DNA from: a virus
IMG/VR virus record: IMGVR_UViG_3300007516_000040
Location: 1 to 41,427 of that record
DNA: 41,427 bases
Strand: one strand, 5' to 3'
Shown: positions 41,404 through 41,427 of the stretch, in pieces
Position numbering within the stretch: the first letter of the stretch is position 1
Layout: each line of letters begins with the position of its first letter
The notes under the pieces: model-generated
Seen by the model: the letters and a program-made list of their open reading frames with translations, nothing else
Databases searched by the model: none
Told to the model about the DNA's origin: nothing
Program-made: the position numbers and the translations under genes

Positions 41404-41427
41404 GCTTGATAGCATTCATAATTATGC

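Noticed and set aside
1-41427. Integrase, repressor, phage RNA polymerase, or attachment site
   Set aside because: None of the encoded proteins shows the motifs, and no tRNA-end duplication was seen, so a temperate or T7-like lifestyle is not supported.

Overview
The window looks like most or all of the genome of a tailed bacteriophage with a short tail (podovirus-like). The evidence is a large terminase, a portal of about 730 residues, a scaffold, an HK97-type capsid protein, adaptor and nozzle-type tail proteins, several large putative ejection proteins and tail fibres. There is no tape-measure, sheath or major tail-tube gene. A lysis cassette with overlapping Rz/Rz1-type spanins points to a Gram-negative host. 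I see no integrase, repressor or phage RNA polymerase, so a lytic, host-RNA-polymerase-dependent lifestyle is the best inference. The host cannot be named. Two visibly GC-rich segments (a fibre C-terminus and one intergenic gene) stand out against a more AT-rich background rich in ACA codons.

Layout. Positions 1-11680 (+ strand) hold the early and replication half. First come an HNH endonuclease and small unknowns. Next is a recombination module: a Cas4/RecB-type nuclease, a Sak4-like ATPase and a DUF669-like ssDNA-binding protein. Then follow a terminator, tRNA-Thr(UGU), a RecD-like helicase, a dNMP-kinase-like protein, a UDG/exonuclease/family A polymerase fusion and a DUF3987-like helicase. 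Positions 11681-35883 (- strand) hold the late half. Read in transcription order from 35883 downward, it runs: small structural proteins, small terminase candidate, fibre, large terminase, portal, scaffold, capsid, adaptor, nozzle, fibre, lysis genes, GNAT protein, then the internal/ejection proteins ending in a 1321-residue protein. The two halves converge stop-to-stop with no gap at 11680/11681.

The late operon and the right-hand + strand genes diverge from a repeat-rich 927-bp region (35884-36810). To its right lie a GC-rich gene of unknown function with its own promoter and terminator, a small exported protein, a protein with GHKL-type motifs in permuted order, a DUF932 protein and a small terminal gene. 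Four perfect TTGACA-N17-TATAAT promoters plus one TTGACT variant lie on the + strand. This suggests host sigma70 drives early expression. If the map is circular, the promoter at 41114 would feed the early genes at position 1; circularity cannot be shown from this sequence.
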